Assembly: GCF_001718835.1 (NCBI RefSeq)
Contig: NZ_CP013442.1
Location: forward strand, 186,001-250,000
DNA length: 64,000 nt
Direction of reading: 5' to 3'
Origin: Burkholderia cepacia
Lineage (GTDB): Bacteria > Pseudomonadota > Gammaproteobacteria > Burkholderiales > Burkholderiaceae
Shown here piece by piece: positions 1-8,069 of this stretch. Made by a program: the position numbers and the translations under genes. Numbering within the stretch: position 1 is the stretch's first letter; each line of letters begins with the position of its first letter. The notes below the pieces were generated by a model, which saw only the letters and a program-made list of their open reading frames with translations, searched no databases and had not been told where the DNA came from.

Positions 1-1
1 C

Positions 2-1099
2 TTGCTGCAAGCGTGGGACGAGGGCGACACGGCGGCGCGCGTGCGCGCGCTGACTGCGCTGCGTCGCCGCGATGCGGCCCGCGCGCGCGATGCGTTGAAC
101 GCCGTGCTGCCGAAGGAAAAGGCCGAGCAGCGTCAGGCGTTCGTGGCGGTCTTGCAGCACGGCTTGTCGTCGGCCGATGAACCGATGCTGGAGCGCCTGC
201 TGGACGACCGCAGCCAGGCGGTGCGCCAGAGTGCCGCCGAACTGCTGCTGCGGCTGCCCGAATCGGCGCTGGTCAAGCGCATGGAAGCGCGTGCCGACGC
301 TTGCGTGCGCTGGCAGCCCGTCGGGGCGGCAAGCGGCGCCGTGTCGCGGCTGGTCGCGATGCTCGGCAAACGCGCCGAGCCGGTCCTTCAGCTCGAGGTG
401 CCTGCCGAATTGCCCAAGGACTGGGAGCGGGACGGCGTCGCCGCCAAGCCGCCGCCGGGCGAAGGTCAGCGTGCGTTCTGGCTGCGCCAGCTGGTTGCGG
501 CGATTGCGCCCGCGCGCTGGTCCGCGTCGGCGGCGACGACGCCTGACGGCGCACTGAACGTGATGGCAGCGCACGAATGGGCCGACGCGCTGCTGGCCGG
601 CTGTGCCGCTGCCGCTTGCCGCCACGGCGACGCCGATTGGGCCGAACCGCTGCTCCGTCGCGCGCTGGCCGATGCCAACGTGCTGCATCCGTACCAGGAA
701 CGCCTGTGGCAAGTGGTGCGCGCGGACGCGCGTGTCGAGATGGTGTGCCGCCAGTTGACCCTCGGCAATCGGTACGTGGCCCGCCGCGGCCTGGAGGCGA
801 TGTCCGCACCGTGGCCGAACGCGGTGGTCAGCGCCGTCGCCAGCGCGGCGCTCGATGCTTGGCGCGCCCGGCGTGAAGCCGGCGACACCCGACAGCACGA
901 CGACGTGACCGGCCTGATCGAGCTGGCGCTCCTGCGCGTGCAGGACGCTGACCTCGCCGTGCTCGACCCGGTCGTCGACGTGTACGCCGGTAGCCTTTCG
1001 GCAGCGCCCGCCGACGCGATTTTCAATCTCGACCGCGCGAGGGGCATCGTCGCCCTCGCGCATGCAAGACGAACCTTCATCAAGGAGATGCCGCTATGA
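2..1099 (+). CDS. DUF5691-family protein of a MoxR/vWA cluster (5'-truncated by window edge)
   Basis: The reading frame is open from the first bases of the window, so this is the C-terminal part (about 365 residues) of a longer protein. It is rich in Ala, Leu and Arg with short helical repeats of HEAT-like character, for example around residues 25-85. I assign DUF5691 mainly from context: in known clusters this family directly precedes a MoxR-type ATPase, a DUF5682 protein and a vWA protein, exactly as here. Its stop overlaps the start of the ATPase gene by four bases, showing translational coupling. The biochemical role is unknown; a scaffold for the ATPase/vWA pair is inference. Confidence 0.6.
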   Translation: MLQAWDEGDTAARVRALTALRRRDAARARDALNAVLPKEKAEQRQAFVAVLQHGLSSADEPMLERLLDDRSQAVRQSAAELLLRLPESALVKRMEARADACVRWQPVGAASGAVSRLVAMLGKRAEPVLQLEVPAELPKDWERDGVAAKPPPGEGQRAFWLRQLVAAIAPARWSASAATTPDGALNVMAAHEWADALLAGCAAAACRHGDADWAEPLLRRALADANVLHPYQERLWQVVRADARVEMVCRQLTLGNRYVARRGLEAMSAPWPNAVVSAVASAALDAWRARREAGDTRQHDDVTGLIELALLRVQDADLAVLDPVVDVYAGSLSAAPADAIFNLDRARGIVALAHARRTFIKEMPL

Positions 1100-2187
1100 C
1101 GGCCAACCTCAACACCGTGCTGCGCAAACACGCCGAAGTGCAATATGCGGAGGAACTGGCCGAACTGGCGCGGCACGACCAGCGCCAGCGGCCGGCCAAC
1201 TGGAAGCTGTCGCCGTGGGCGGTGAAGACCTACCTGCTCGGCGGCAAGCTGGACAACGGTTTCGAGGTCACGCCCAAGTACATCGGCAGCGGCCGGCTGA
1301 TCGAGATCGCCGTGGCGACGCTGGCTACCGACCGTGCGTTGCTGCTGTACGGCGTGCCGGGCACGGCCAAGAGCTGGGTGTCGGAACACCTCGCCGCCGC
1401 GATCAGCGGCGACTCGACCTTGCTGATTCAGGGGACGGCCGGCACGGACGAGACGGCCCTGCGCTACGGCTGGAACTACGCGCGCCTGCTGGCGGAAGGC
1501 CCGACGGAACAGGCGCTGGTGCCGAGCCCGATGCTCAACGCGATGCGCGACGGCAAGCTCGCGCGGCTGGAAGAAATGACGCGCGTGCCGAGCGAAGTGC
1601 AGGACACGCTGATCACGCTGCTGTCGGAGAAGACCCTGCCGGTGCCCGAGCTGGGCATCGAGGTACAGGCGCAGCGCGGCTTCAACGTGATCGCGACGGC
1701 CAACAACCGCGACCGCGGCGTGAACGAAATGTCGTCGGCGCTGATGCGCCGCTTCAACACGGTGATCCTCCCCACGCCGGACAGCTTCGACGAGGAAGTC
1801 GCCATCGTCAGCCGCCGCGTGGAGGAACTGGGCCGCGCACTCGAACTGCCGGCCGAGAAGCCGGCGCTCGAAGAAGTGCGACGCGTCGTGGCCGTGTTCC
1901 GCGAGCTGCGCAGCGGCCTGACCGAAGACGGCAAGACCAAGCTGAAATCTCCCAGCGGCACGCTGTCCACCGCCGAGGCGATTTCGGTGCTGGGGCACGG
2001 CATGGCCGTGGCCGGCTACTACAGCGACGGCGTGCTGCGCGCCGCCGATCTCGCCGCCGGCCTGACCGGCGCGATCGTCAAGGACCCCGTGCAGGACAAG
2101 CTCGTGTGGATGGAGTACCTGAAGACGGTCGTCAAGGAGCGCGACGACTGGAAGGACTTCTACCGCGCCTGCATGGACGTCGCCTGA
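1096..2187 (+). CDS. MoxR-type AAA+ ATPase
   Basis: A 363-residue AAA+ ATPase of the MoxR group, which usually acts with a vWA-domain partner as a chaperone for metal insertion or complex assembly. Walker A is GVPGTAKS at residues 86-93. The Walker B region reads LARLEEMTR followed by VPSEVQDTL, so the usual LDE is LEE. Sensor 1 is in VIATANNRDRG and the arginine-finger region in SSALMRRFN. The ATG at 1096 overlaps the previous stop, and the stop overlaps the next ATG (ATGA), so this is one operon. The substrate is not evident from sequence. The Walker B aspartate-to-glutamate change is conservative and may not abolish activity. Confidence 0.85.
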   Translation: MTANLNTVLRKHAEVQYAEELAELARHDQRQRPANWKLSPWAVKTYLLGGKLDNGFEVTPKYIGSGRLIEIAVATLATDRALLLYGVPGTAKSWVSEHLAAAISGDSTLLIQGTAGTDETALRYGWNYARLLAEGPTEQALVPSPMLNAMRDGKLARLEEMTRVPSEVQDTLITLLSEKTLPVPELGIEVQAQRGFNVIATANNRDRGVNEMSSALMRRFNTVILPTPDSFDEEVAIVSRRVEELGRALELPAEKPALEEVRRVVAVFRELRSGLTEDGKTKLKSPSGTLSTAEAISVLGHGMAVAGYYSDGVLRAADLAAGLTGAIVKDPVQDKLVWMEYLKTVVKERDDWKDFYRACMDVA

Positions 2188-4454
2188 TGGCCGTGCGCTA
2201 CTACGGCATCCGCCACCACGGCCCCGGCTGCGCGCGGGCGCTGCAGGCGGCGCTGGCGGCGCAGCAGCCCGACATCGTGCTGCTCGAAGGCCCGCCCGAA
2301 GCGGACGGGATCGTCGCGCTCGCGGCCGACGCGGGCATGGTGCCGCCCGTCGCGCTGCTGATCTACCCGAACGACGCGCCTCGCCTCGGCGTGTTCTACC
2401 CGTTCGCCGAGTTCTCGCCAGAATGGCAGGCGATCCGCCACGCGTGCGCGCAAGGCATCCCGCTCTGGTTCATCGACCTGCCCGCGATGCACGGCTTCGC
2501 CGAAACGCTGGCGCGCGAGCAGGAGGCGGAGGCGCGCGAGGCTGCGCCCGACGATGCGGGAACGCTCGATCTCGCGGATACGAGCGGCGAGCAGGCCCGC
2601 GACGCGGACGCGCTGGTTTCATGGCGCATGGACCCGATCGGCGAACTGTCGCGCGCGGCCGGGTTCGACGACCACGAGCTGTGGTGGGAGGTCGAGATCG
2701 AGCAACGGCGCGACGCGGGCGAGCTGTTCGCGGCCATCGAGGAAGCGATGACCGCGTTGCGCGAACACGCGCCTGCGCCGGAACTTCGCGATGCGCGTCG
2801 CGAAGCCCACATGCACACGCGCATCCGCGAAGCGCAGAAGCGCGGCTACGAGAACCTTGCCGTCGTGTGCGGCGCGTGGCACGTCCCCGCGCTGGTCGGG
2901 CCCGCGACCGTCAAGGACGACGCGGCGCTGCTCAAGGGGCTGCCCAGGACGAAGGTGGAGGCGACCTGGGTGCCCTGGAGCGACGACCGCCTGGCCTATG
3001 CGAGCGGCTACGGCGCGGGTGTCGAATCGCCGGGCTGGTACCGGCATCTGTGGCAAAGCCCGGACCGCGCCGGCCTGCGCTGGGTCGCCGAAGGCGCGCG
3101 GCTGATGCGCGACGAGGGGCTGGATGCGTCGTCCGCGAGCGTGATCGAGACGGTGCGTCTCGCCGACGCGCTCGCGGCCATGCGCGACCTGCCGCTGCCG
3201 GGCCTGGCCGAGCAGCGCGAAGCGATGCTCACGGTGCTGTGCCACGGCCAGCCGGAGCCGCTGGACATCATCCGTCGCAAGCTCGAGGTCGGCGAGCGGC
3301 TCGGCGCGGTGCCCGACTCGGCCGCCGCCGCGCCGCTGCAGCGCGACCTGGAGGCGCAGCAAAAGCGCCTGCGCCTGAAGCCCACGACGGAGATCAGGAA
3401 CCTCGACCTCGATTTGCGCGAGGACGGCGGCCGCGAGCGCAGCCTGTTGCTGCACCGGCTCGGGCTGATCGACGTGCGCTGGGGGACGCTGCTGGGCGAC
3501 GCCAATCGCACGGGCACGTTCCGGGAATCCTGGCAACTGCGCTGGAATCCCGAAATGGTGGTCGCGCTGATCGGGTCCAGCCGCTACGGCAACACGATCG
3601 AGGACGCCGCGACCCACAAGCTGTGCGAACGCGCGCAGGCGGCCGCCGAGCTGCCGGCGCTGACCGCGATGCTCGACCAGGCCGTGCTGGCCCGGCTGCC
3701 GAAGGCGGTGGCGGTGCTGCTCGCCTGCGTGCAGACCCAGGCGGCCGTCGCCGCCGACCTGACGCACCTGATGGCCGCGCTGCCGCCGCTGGCTCGCGTG
3801 GCGCGCTATGGCGACGTGCGCGGCACGGACGTCGACGCGTTGCGGCCGATCGTGGAGGGCCTGGTCGAGCGCATCGTCGTGGGCCTTGCCGCGGCGGCGC
3901 GCCACGTCGACGAGCCGATGGCGATGGCGCTGCTTGGCCATATGGACGAGGTGCAGGCCGCGCTCGATACGCTCGACGCCGCCGAACTGCTCGGCGACTG
4001 GTTGAGCTGCCTCGTGGCCCTGACCGGTGACGACGCGGTCGCGCCCGCCGTGCGCGGTTTCGCGCTGCGCCAGGCGTTCGATCGCCGGCGTCTGGATGCC
4101 GACGAACTGGCGCGACAGGCCGGCCTCGCGCTGGCCGCCGCGACGCCGCCGGCGGAATCGACGGGCTGGCTCACCGGCCTGTTGCGCGGCAGCGGCTTGT
4201 TGCTGCTGCAGCAGGACGCGCTGTGGCGCGTGATCGACGGCTGGCTGAGCGGGCTCGACGATCAGGTGTTCATGGAGCGCCTGCCGCTGTTGCGCCGCGC
4301 GTTCGCCGATTTCCAGCCGGCCGAGCGGCGCGAAATGGGCAGCAAGGTGAAGCACATGGATGCGCCGCCGGCGGCGGCGAGCGTGTCCGTCGACATCGAC
4401 CCCGAGCGGGCGGCGCGGGTGCTGCCCGTGCTGGCGGCCATTCTGGGCAACTGA
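2187..4454 (+). CDS. DUF5682 family protein
   Basis: About 755 residues starting MAVRYYGIRHHGPG, the HHGPG-type N terminus characteristic of DUF5682 proteins that sit between MoxR ATPases and vWA proteins. The N-terminal third has an erythromycin-esterase/TraB-like feel, with an LLEGPPEADG motif and a later VVCGAWHVPAL stretch. The rest is helical and rich in Leu and Ala. There is no signal peptide or obvious membrane segment, so it is probably cytosolic. It starts inside the stop of the ATPase gene (ATGA overlap) and is followed 14 bases later by the vWA gene. Its enzymatic function is unknown; I assign the family from the motif and its position. Confidence 0.8.
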   Translation: MAVRYYGIRHHGPGCARALQAALAAQQPDIVLLEGPPEADGIVALAADAGMVPPVALLIYPNDAPRLGVFYPFAEFSPEWQAIRHACAQGIPLWFIDLPAMHGFAETLAREQEAEAREAAPDDAGTLDLADTSGEQARDADALVSWRMDPIGELSRAAGFDDHELWWEVEIEQRRDAGELFAAIEEAMTALREHAPAPELRDARREAHMHTRIREAQKRGYENLAVVCGAWHVPALVGPATVKDDAALLKGLPRTKVEATWVPWSDDRLAYASGYGAGVESPGWYRHLWQSPDRAGLRWVAEGARLMRDEGLDASSASVIETVRLADALAAMRDLPLPGLAEQREAMLTVLCHGQPEPLDIIRRKLEVGERLGAVPDSAAAAPLQRDLEAQQKRLRLKPTTEIRNLDLDLREDGGRERSLLLHRLGLIDVRWGTLLGDANRTGTFRESWQLRWNPEMVVALIGSSRYGNTIEDAATHKLCERAQAAAELPALTAMLDQAVLARLPKAVAVLLACVQTQAAVAADLTHLMAALPPLARVARYGDVRGTDVDALRPIVEGLVERIVVGLAAAARHVDEPMAMALLGHMDEVQAALDTLDAAELLGDWLSCLVALTGDDAVAPAVRGFALRQAFDRRRLDADELARQAGLALAAATPPAESTGWLTGLLRGSGLLLLQQDALWRVIDGWLSGLDDQVFMERLPLLRRAFADFQPAERREMGSKVKHMDAPPAAASVSVDIDPERAARVLPVLAAILGN

Positions 4455-4468
4455 GCCGGGTAAATGAG

Positions 4469-5629
4469 ATGAGCAAGGATTCCCCGATCGAAACCGACCG
4501 CATGACGCGCTGGCGACTGGTGCTGGGCAGCGACGCGCAAAACAGTTGCGGCGTCAGCCTCGACGACACGCTGACGCGCGCCGACAAGGCGCTGGACGAC
4601 CTGTACGGCGGCGAGCGCAAGGGCGGGCTGAACGCCAGCACGCCCAATGTGGCGCGCTGGCTCGGCGATATCCGCGAGTTCTTTCCCGCGCCGGTCGTGC
4701 AGGTGATGCAGCAGGACGCGCTGGAGCGGCTGAACCTGCGCCAGATGCTGCTGGAGCCCGAGCTGCTCGAAGCGATCGAGCCCGACGTTCACCTCGTTGC
4801 CAGCCTGATGTCGCTGTCGCGCGTGTTGCCGGCCAAGACGCGCGACACGGCCAGGCGCGTCGTGCGCAAGGTGGTCGACGAGCTGGAGCGCCGGCTCAAG
4901 GAGCCGATGCGCCAGGCGATCGCCGGCAGCCTCAACCGCGCGGAGCGCAACTATCGGCCGCGCCCGAACGAGATCGACTGGCATCGCACCATCCGCGCGA
5001 ACCTGAGCCGCTATGCGCCCGAGCGGCGCACCGTGATCGCGGAGAAACGGGTCGGCTACGCGCGCAAGCGCTCGGCGCTGCGCGACGTCGTGCTGTGCGT
5101 GGACCAGAGCGGCTCGATGGCGGCGTCCGTCGTCTATGCGGGCATCTTCGCGGCCGTGATGGCGTCGCTGCGCGCGGTGCGCACGCGCATGGTCGTGTTC
5201 GATACCAACGTCGTCGACCTGACCGACGAAGCGGGCGATCCGGTCGACCTGCTGTTCGGCGTGCAACTGGGCGGCGGCACCGACATCAACCGCGCGCTCG
5301 GCTACTGTCAGCAGATCATCGATCGGCCCGAGCGCACGATCATGATCCTGATCACCGACCTGTACGAAGGCGGCAACCGCCACGAGATGCTGCAGCGCGC
5401 GGCCGCGCTCAAGCATGCCGGCGTCAATGTGATCTGCCTGCTGGCGCTCGCCGACAACGGCGCGCCCGGCTACGATCACCAGAACGCCGCCCGGTTCGCC
5501 GCGCTCGACATTCCCGCCTTCGCGTGTACGCCGGACCAGTTTCCCGCGCTGATGTCCGCCGCCATCCTGAAACAGGACGTCAACCTGTGGGCGGCCAGGC
5601 AGGGTTTCGTGACCAACCGGGCCGCGTAA
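4469..5629 (+). CDS. von Willebrand factor A domain protein (MoxR partner)
   Basis: A 386-residue protein ending in a vWA fold. The MIDAS motif DQSGS (D212) binds a divalent metal. It is followed by the usual MVVFDTNV strand, a GGGTDINRAL loop carrying the second MIDAS Thr, and an ITDLYEGG strand near the third metal ligand. The N-terminal half is helical. The ATG at 4469 was chosen because it gives MSKDSPIETDRMTRW directly after the DUF5682 stop; an internal ATG at 4502 (MTRWRLVLG) is possible. vWA proteins next to MoxR ATPases normally deliver the ATPase to its client. The last gene of the coupled cluster. Confidence 0.85.
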   Translation: MSKDSPIETDRMTRWRLVLGSDAQNSCGVSLDDTLTRADKALDDLYGGERKGGLNASTPNVARWLGDIREFFPAPVVQVMQQDALERLNLRQMLLEPELLEAIEPDVHLVASLMSLSRVLPAKTRDTARRVVRKVVDELERRLKEPMRQAIAGSLNRAERNYRPRPNEIDWHRTIRANLSRYAPERRTVIAEKRVGYARKRSALRDVVLCVDQSGSMAASVVYAGIFAAVMASLRAVRTRMVVFDTNVVDLTDEAGDPVDLLFGVQLGGGTDINRALGYCQQIIDRPERTIMILITDLYEGGNRHEMLQRAAALKHAGVNVICLLALADNGAPGYDHQNAARFAALDIPAFACTPDQFPALMSAAILKQDVNLWAARQGFVTNRAA

Positions 5630-5648
5630 GGGGCCAGGCGGGCGGACG

Positions 5649-5870
5649 CTATTTCCGGTTCTTCAGGAACGTCCGTCCGGCCGGCGTGATTGAAATGTTG
5701 GGCCGGCCGTTCATCGGGTAGTTGACGAAGCCCGCGCTGATGAGCTCCCGCGTGACGGACCAGCCCAGCGCTGGCGTCTCCCGTCCGTAGCGGATCTCGG
5801 CCAGGCGCTCCAGCGCCCAGATGGCGGACGCCGAAATGGTTGGGGCGTTTGACGTATCGCTGTCGCTCAT
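5649..5870 (-). CDS. small uncharacterised protein (73 aa)
   Basis: Begins MSDSDTSNAPTISASAI and ends TPAGRTFLKNRK. The ATG at 5870 is preceded by a good GGAGAA ribosome site, so I chose it over an upstream in-frame ATG at 5930 that would run into the neighbouring gene. The sequence looks like a small winged-helix-like module: WALERLAEIRYG, then VTRELISAGFVNY, then ISITPAGRTFL resembling a wing. No catalytic residues are visible. It is the last gene of the minus-strand set and converges on the vWA gene with only 19 bases between stops. A regulator is possible but not shown. Confidence 0.6.
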   Translation of the reverse strand: MSDSDTSNAPTISASAIWALERLAEIRYGRETPALGWSVTRELISAGFVNYPMNGRPNISITPAGRTFLKNRK

Positions 5871-5919
5871 TGCTTCTCCAGAAAGTTGAGGGTGGCCAGG
5901 GGCGCCGGGTGTTGCAGGA

Positions 5920-6732
5920 TCAGGGGGCAACGCAGGCGCCCAGGCGCGTCCAGTCGTAGCTGGCGCCGAGCTCGATGCGCACGGCCGCTTCGACGAGATC
6001 GACGCTGTGCCGCCCGGCGTGACGAGCCGCGCGGGCCATCAGCGTCTCGAGCGACGGCAACCGGGCATCGCTCGTCCACGCGAAAACGATGAGGTTCTCC
6101 GCGCTGTCTTCGGCCGGGGCCAGTGCGGCCGAGGGGCCGAACGTATCGCGCAGCGCGGTGAGCGCGTCGCCGAGTCGCGGATCGCCATGCAGCAGGTTGG
6201 CGACCAGCACGCCGTCGTCATTCAGCCGCGCGCGGCACGCCGCGTAGAAGGCCGCGCCGGCGAGTTCGGCGGGAAGGCCGTGCGCATTGAAGCCGTCCAG
6301 CAGCAGCGCGTCGAAGGTCTGCGTGGTCGTCGACATGACCTGCGCGGCGTCCGCGCAGACCACCGACAGCCGCTCGTCGTCGGGCGGGATGCAGAATCGG
6401 TCACGCAGCGCGATCACGTCCGGATTGATCTCGATGACGGTGATGTGCGCGTCCGGCAGATGCCGACGGCAATACTTCGTCAGCGAGCCGCCGCCGAGCC
6501 CGATCATGCCGATGTGCGCCGGAGCGGGCTGCAGCAGCAGGAAGCCCATCATCGTGCGCGTGTAGCCGAGTGCGAGCGCATCGGGGGCGACGCGCAGCAT
6601 GGTGCTTTGCATGCCGCGACCGTCGAAGCACAGCGAGACGAGGTGCTCGGATTCCACGATCACCGGCACATCCGCGCCAGCGTTTGAGTGAGCGGCGCGA
6701 ATCCCCAGGAACGGCGAATCGATGGGCGGCAT
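5920..6732 (-). CDS. spermidine-synthase-like methyltransferase-fold protein
   Basis: 270 residues with the Rossmann fold of the spermidine synthase (SpeE) superfamily. GLGGGSLTKYC is the nucleotide-ligand loop, VIEINPDVIALRD the acidic loop, and VVCADAAQVM follows. The catalytic region reads LLLDGFNAHGLP instead of the DSSDP-type motif of true aminopropyltransferases, and the N-terminal beta-hairpin domain is short. Polyamine synthesis is therefore doubtful; SAM or a related nucleotide may still bind. The ATG at 6732 has a strong AGGAGG site ten bases upstream; a GTG at 6741 overlaps the previous stop but sits too close to that site. A paralogue lies at 8070-8912 on the other arm of the divergent unit. 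Confidence 0.75.
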   Translation of the reverse strand: MPPIDSPFLGIRAAHSNAGADVPVIVESEHLVSLCFDGRGMQSTMLRVAPDALALGYTRTMMGFLLLQPAPAHIGMIGLGGGSLTKYCRRHLPDAHITVIEINPDVIALRDRFCIPPDDERLSVVCADAAQVMSTTTQTFDALLLDGFNAHGLPAELAGAAFYAACRARLNDDGVLVANLLHGDPRLGDALTALRDTFGPSAALAPAEDSAENLIVFAWTSDARLPSLETLMARAARHAGRHSVDLVEAAVRIELGASYDWTRLGACVAP

Positions 6733-6737
6733 GCAGG

Positions 6738-7001
6738 TCACCCCTCCTGCAGCAACGGCAACAGCGCCCGAAGCGCGGCTTCTTCATCCGGGCCGGCGGC
6801 CAGCACTTGAGCGGACGTGCCGCCGTGCACCTGCAACGATGCGATCGCCATGCCGTCCTTCGCATTGCCGCGGCGCCCGTTCGCGATCAGCAGGATGTCG
6901 CTTTCGAAGCCGCGCGCCATGTCGACGAGCGCGTCTTGAGCGGCGTATGCGCGATTTCGATTCCAGCCGGAACCGACTTGTAAGTGCACAACGGTGGCCA
7001 C
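6738..7001 (-). CDS. HPr-like phosphocarrier homologue lacking the active-site histidine
   Basis: With the GTG start at 7001 the product is 87 residues, the usual HPr length. The fold signature is clear from ARGFESDILLIANG through NAKDGMAIASL to AAGPDEEAALRALL, which line up with the helix, SNGKSASAK and EGEDEQKA regions of HPr. The phosphorylatable His15 is replaced by Asn14 (GWNRNRAYAA against GLHTRPAA), and the regulatory Ser46 position is Asp49 (AKDGM). It therefore cannot act as a classical PTS phosphocarrier. It lies between the peroxiredoxin-like and aminopropyltransferase-like genes in one operon. A longer ATG form from 7088 would overlap the upstream gene and adds nothing HPr-like. 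Confidence 0.7.
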   Translation of the reverse strand: MATVVHLQVGSGWNRNRAYAAQDALVDMARGFESDILLIANGRRGNAKDGMAIASLQVHGGTSAQVLAAGPDEEAALRALLPLLQEG

Positions 7002-7015
7002 GGTATTGGTTTGCT

Positions 7016-7477
7016 CTAGGGTCGTTGGGGGCAGTGCGCCGTGTCGATCTGGCAGCGCGTCAGAAAGGCCCGGCACTCGATCTCCCACGTCGGGCTCTGC
7101 AGATCGATGTCGATGCCGTCGAGTCGTTTCATGTCGTCGTTCAGGTGCACCGCGCGCAGCGATCGAGGCGGTATGCCCTGTTCGAAAAAGCTGTCGTCCG
7201 CATCCAGCAGCAGGCCCGGATGGCGCCGGAACCGCGCACTGGAGACCGAGATCGGATCCATCACATGCCGGGCCGACTCCCCCGGATAGACGAACACGAG
7301 ATGGATGCCCGCCGCCGCGAGCTGCTCCCCGACGTCATGGAAGCGGTGAACCATCTGGAAGCCGCGTTCGCCGCCGCGCCCGACGCCCACGGCGACGAGC
7401 CCCCGGCTTCCCGCGATTTCACGCAGCGTCACGGGACGCCGGTCGGGCAACAGCAACGCACCATCCAGCTCGAACAT
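7016..7477 (-). CDS. peroxiredoxin/AhpC-like protein without peroxidatic cysteine
   Basis: 153 residues beginning MFELDGALLLPDRRPVTL, with a GAGG ribosome site before the ATG at 7477. The layout resembles AhpC/TSA-like thioredoxin folds: an opening strand, LVAVGVGRGG where the PxxxTxxC motif would be, a helix VHRFHDVGEQLAAAG, then HLVFVYPGES and a PGLLLDADDSFFEQGI strand typical of the family. There is no cysteine in the catalytic loop; the only cysteines are near the C terminus. Thiol peroxidase activity is thus unlikely. The first gene of the minus arm, with a strong promoter upstream. Fold assignment is moderately sure; function is not known. Confidence 0.55.
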   Translation of the reverse strand: MFELDGALLLPDRRPVTLREIAGSRGLVAVGVGRGGERGFQMVHRFHDVGEQLAAAGIHLVFVYPGESARHVMDPISVSSARFRRHPGLLLDADDSFFEQGIPPRSLRAVHLNDDMKRLDGIDIDLQSPTWEIECRAFLTRCQIDTAHCPQRP

Positions 7478-7511
7478 GTCGACATCCTCAGCGAAACCGC
7501 CCGCAAGTCCG

Positions 7512-7540
7512 GTGAAAGGCGGCGAACGACAAATTATAAT
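7512..7540 (+). promoter_or_regulatory. sigma-70 promoter for the yjdM operon
   Basis: GTGAAA (7512-7517), a 17-base spacer and TATAAT (7535-7540) face the yjdM gene. A second TATAAT at 7568-7573 lies inside a GCATTATAATGC palindrome and could be an alternative -10, but its -35 is poor. The leader to yjdM would be about 90-125 bases. Confidence 0.5.
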
Positions 7541-7561
7541 CGCGCGGTAAGAATATGTGAA
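7533..7561 (-). promoter_or_regulatory. sigma-70 promoter for the minus-strand operon
   Basis: Read on the minus strand, TTCACA (7561-7556) is separated by exactly 17 bases from TATAAT (7538-7533). This is five of six at -35 and six of six at -10. It lies 56 bases upstream of the ATG at 7477 and overlaps the plus-strand promoter. Confidence 0.65.
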
Positions 7562-7670
7562 TTGCATTATAATGCCGTGCGTACCGGAACATGGCCGCCT
7601 CGGGTGAGACGGGTTGCTCGCCGGTACTTTTTTTACTGATCGCCTCGAAACCGTCCTGATGGAAGCTGCA

Positions 7671-8015
7671 ATGAACGCCGCCCCCGCCTGCCCGCAATGC
7701 GCGATGGAAAACACTTACCCGGACGGCACGCTGACCGTATGCGCGGACTGCGGCCATGAATGGTCGGCCGGCGCCGGCGCCGAAACCGGCGACGAGCCGG
7801 CCGGCGACGTCGTCAAGGACGCGAACGGCAACGTGCTGTCGGATGGCGATTCGGTCGTGCTGATCAAGGACTTGCGCGTGAAGGGCTCGTCGATCACGCT
7901 GAAGATGGGCACCAAGGTCAAGAGCATCCGGCTCGTCGGCGGCGATCACGAGGTCGACTGCAAGACCGACATGGGCGGCTTCATGCTGAAGGCCTGCTAC
8001 CTGAAGAAGGTCTGA
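7671..8015 (+). CDS. yjdM: zinc-ribbon PhnA/YjdM family protein
   Basis: 114 residues. The N terminus has two zinc-ribbon cysteine pairs (CPQC and CADC, residues about 8-28). The C-terminal SH3-like PhnA domain shows DANGNVLSDGDSV, KDLRVKGSS and KMGTKVKSIRLV, closely matching the E. coli YjdM (formerly PhnA) pattern. Despite the historical name, the family is not required for phosphonate use and its role is unclear. The ATG at 7671 has GGAAG six bases upstream; an ATG at 7659 would add four residues. It leads the plus arm, 55 bases before the second aminopropyltransferase-like gene. Confidence 0.9.
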   Translation: MNAAPACPQCAMENTYPDGTLTVCADCGHEWSAGAGAETGDEPAGDVVKDANGNVLSDGDSVVLIKDLRVKGSSITLKMGTKVKSIRLVGGDHEVDCKTDMGGFMLKACYLKKV

Positions 8016-8069
8016 CCGGTTGCTCGCGGTTGATTCGATCCACTGTTTGATTGCGCGGGCAGACCGAGA

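Noticed and set aside
466..1998. A 510-residue minus-strand open frame over the MoxR gene
   Set aside because: Mirror of the ATPase coding frame; no start with a ribosome site and no family motif.
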